From NCBI GenBank assembly GCA_905216175.1, contig CAJMSV010000103.1, forward strand, positions 1 to 5,913: 5,913 bases of DNA. Reading direction: 5' to 3'. Shown here one piece after another: positions 5,166 to 5,913 of this stretch. Position 1 is the stretch's first letter. Each line of letters begins with the position of its first letter. This DNA is from an uncultured bacterium (lineage in GTDB: Bacteria; Actinomycetota; Coriobacteriia; Coriobacteriales; Coriobacteriaceae). The position numbers and the translations under genes were made by a program. The notes below the pieces were generated by a model. The model was not told where the DNA came from, made no database searches, and saw only the letters and a program-made list of their open reading frames with translations.

Positions 5166-5302
5166 AAATCATTTGTACCTGGCATGGGTGTTCGCAGCAC
5201 ACCAGGTACGCTTCGAGCCGTGTGATCGAACTCCCGGAATTGATATCAACAACGCGCGCGACGGGTGTGACGACGGTTCGATATTCCTTATTGGGAGGAA
5301 TT
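5166..5302 (+). promoter_or_regulatory. Long 5' leader of the second PTS cluster with hairpin and palindrome
   Basis: The predicted leader is about 137 bases, against about 50 for the first operon. GTACCTGG (5175-5182) and CCAGGTAC (5202-5209) form a perfect 8-bp stem. An alternative inner stem, GGTGT (5187-5191) with ACACC (5199-5203), competes for the same CC. A 10-bp palindrome TTGATATCAA lies at 5240-5249 and resembles TTGGTATCAA at the start site (5158-5167). ATCGAAC (5225-5231) and GTTCGAT (5276-5282) are also complementary. No T-run follows any stem, so attenuation is not evident. The GGGAGGAA ribosome binding site (5293-5300) ends the leader. I found no credible small gene here. Confidence 0.4.
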
Positions 5303-5913
5303 ATGCTTGTCCAAGCAATCCTCGTCGGCTTAGTCGGAGCGTTTGGATGTCTCGACTACCAGCTCGGCACCCTCTACGCGTTCCGCCCCATCGTCCTGTG
5401 CCCGCTCGTGGGCCTGGTGCTGGGGGACCTGCAGACTGGCCTTGCCGTTGGCGCCAGCCTGGAGCTGCTGTTCATGGGTTCGGTTTCCATCGGCGCCTAC
5501 GTACCGCCTAACGAAACCATCGGCGGCGTACTCGCCTGCGCGTTTGCCATACAGCTGGGCCAGAGCACCGAGGCAGCCATCGCGCTTGCCATGCCCATCG
5601 CCGTCCTTTCGCTGACGTTCGACAACATTACCAGTGCCTTGTTCCCCGTGTTTGTCGATATGGCAGATAAGTTCGCCCTCAAGGGAAATCTCAAAGGCAT
5701 CTACGCCGTCCATTGGGGACTTGGAATCTGGGGCTGCGTCGAGTACTTCTTGCTGTGCGGCGGCGCATTCTACTTGGGGTCCGACGCCATCCAGGGCCTG
5801 CTCGACTTCATCCCGTCCTTTGTGATTGATGGTTGCGGCGTTGCAGCCAACATCCTGCCGGCCATGGGCTTCGCCATGCTCGGCCGCCTGGTGCTCACCA
5901 AGCAGCTCGTGCC
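5303..5913 (+). CDS. PTS mannose-family EIIC component, second copy (3' end outside window)
   Basis: An ATG at 5303, preceded by GGGAGGAA (5293-5300), opens a frame with no stop before the window ends; 203 complete codons are present of an expected 255-260. The protein starts MLVQAILVGLVGAFG and carries the same EIIC core as the gene at 2511, including PLVGLVLGDLQTGLAVGA and GAYVPPNETIGG. Identity to the first copy is high at the start, low in residues 101-178 and complete from 179 on. The changed middle segment (for example FDNITSALFPVFVDMADKF and HWGLGIWGCVEYFLL) could alter substrate preference. This cluster starts with EIIC, so EIID and perhaps EIIA/EIIB either follow beyond the edge or are borrowed from the first operon. 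It has its own promoter of the same type. Confidence 0.93.
   Translation, partial: MLVQAILVGLVGAFGCLDYQLGTLYAFRPIVLCPLVGLVLGDLQTGLAVGASLELLFMGSVSIGAYVPPNETIGGVLACAFAIQLGQSTEAAIALAMPIAVLSLTFDNITSALFPVFVDMADKFALKGNLKGIYAVHWGLGIWGCVEYFLLCGGAFYLGSDAIQGLLDFIPSFVIDGCGVAANILPAMGFAMLGRLVLTKQLV
5837..5913 (+). repeat. Second copy of the 77-nt exact EIIC repeat, ending at the window edge
   Basis: This block is identical to 3045-3121 and reaches the last base of the window, so its true end is unknown. Two other exact blocks of this gene, 5372-5434 and 5552-5602, pair with 2580-2642 and 2760-2810. Confidence 0.92.

Noticed and set aside
2580..5913. Insertion sequence or mobile element carrying the repeated blocks
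   Set aside because: The repeats are in register within two homologous EIIC genes, with no transposase, terminal inverted repeats or target duplications.

Overview
The window looks like a chromosomal segment of a GC-rich Coriobacteriia member, most likely Collinsella. This rests on the strongly G/C-ending codons, Shine-Dalgarno-led genes, and a mannose-family PTS paired with a FrlB-like deglycase. The taxon is inferred from style, not from a marker gene. All genes read on the + strand.

Layout: (1) 2-214, the 3' end of a membrane protein, probably an MFS transporter. (2) 215-384, a regulatory gap with a 14-bp inverted repeat and a promoter. (3) 385-4098, a five-gene operon: a double-SIS sugar-phosphate deglycase of the FrlB/GfrE/GfrF type, then PTS EIIA, EIIB, EIIC and EIID of the mannose family. 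EIIC and EIID overlap by 11 nt, and the operon ends at a strong intrinsic terminator (4128-4158). (4) 4187-5077, a separate EamA/DMT-family transporter with more relaxed codon use. (5) 5078-5302, a second regulatory gap carrying the same promoter architecture as the first, plus a long leader with a hairpin. (6) 5303 to the end, a second mannose-family EIIC. It is open at the window edge and clearly paralogous to the first.

How the genes probably work together: EIIA and EIIB relay phosphate from HPr, and EIIC/EIID import a glycated substrate while phosphorylating it at the sugar. The SIS enzyme then splits the 6-phosphosugar-amine into a hexose 6-phosphate and a free amine or amino acid. The best family match is Amadori-compound use (fructoselysine, glucoselysine or a relative). 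The exact substrate cannot be read from sequence. The DMT transporter between the two PTS clusters might export the released amino acid, but this is speculative.

The most interesting signals are: a bipartite promoter/operator (12-mer, 17 variable bases, 15-mer) shared by both PTS promoters with unchanged spacing; a mosaic pattern of identity between the two EIIC genes that suggests gene conversion; and an EIID gene in which every codon from the fifth onward ends in G or C.
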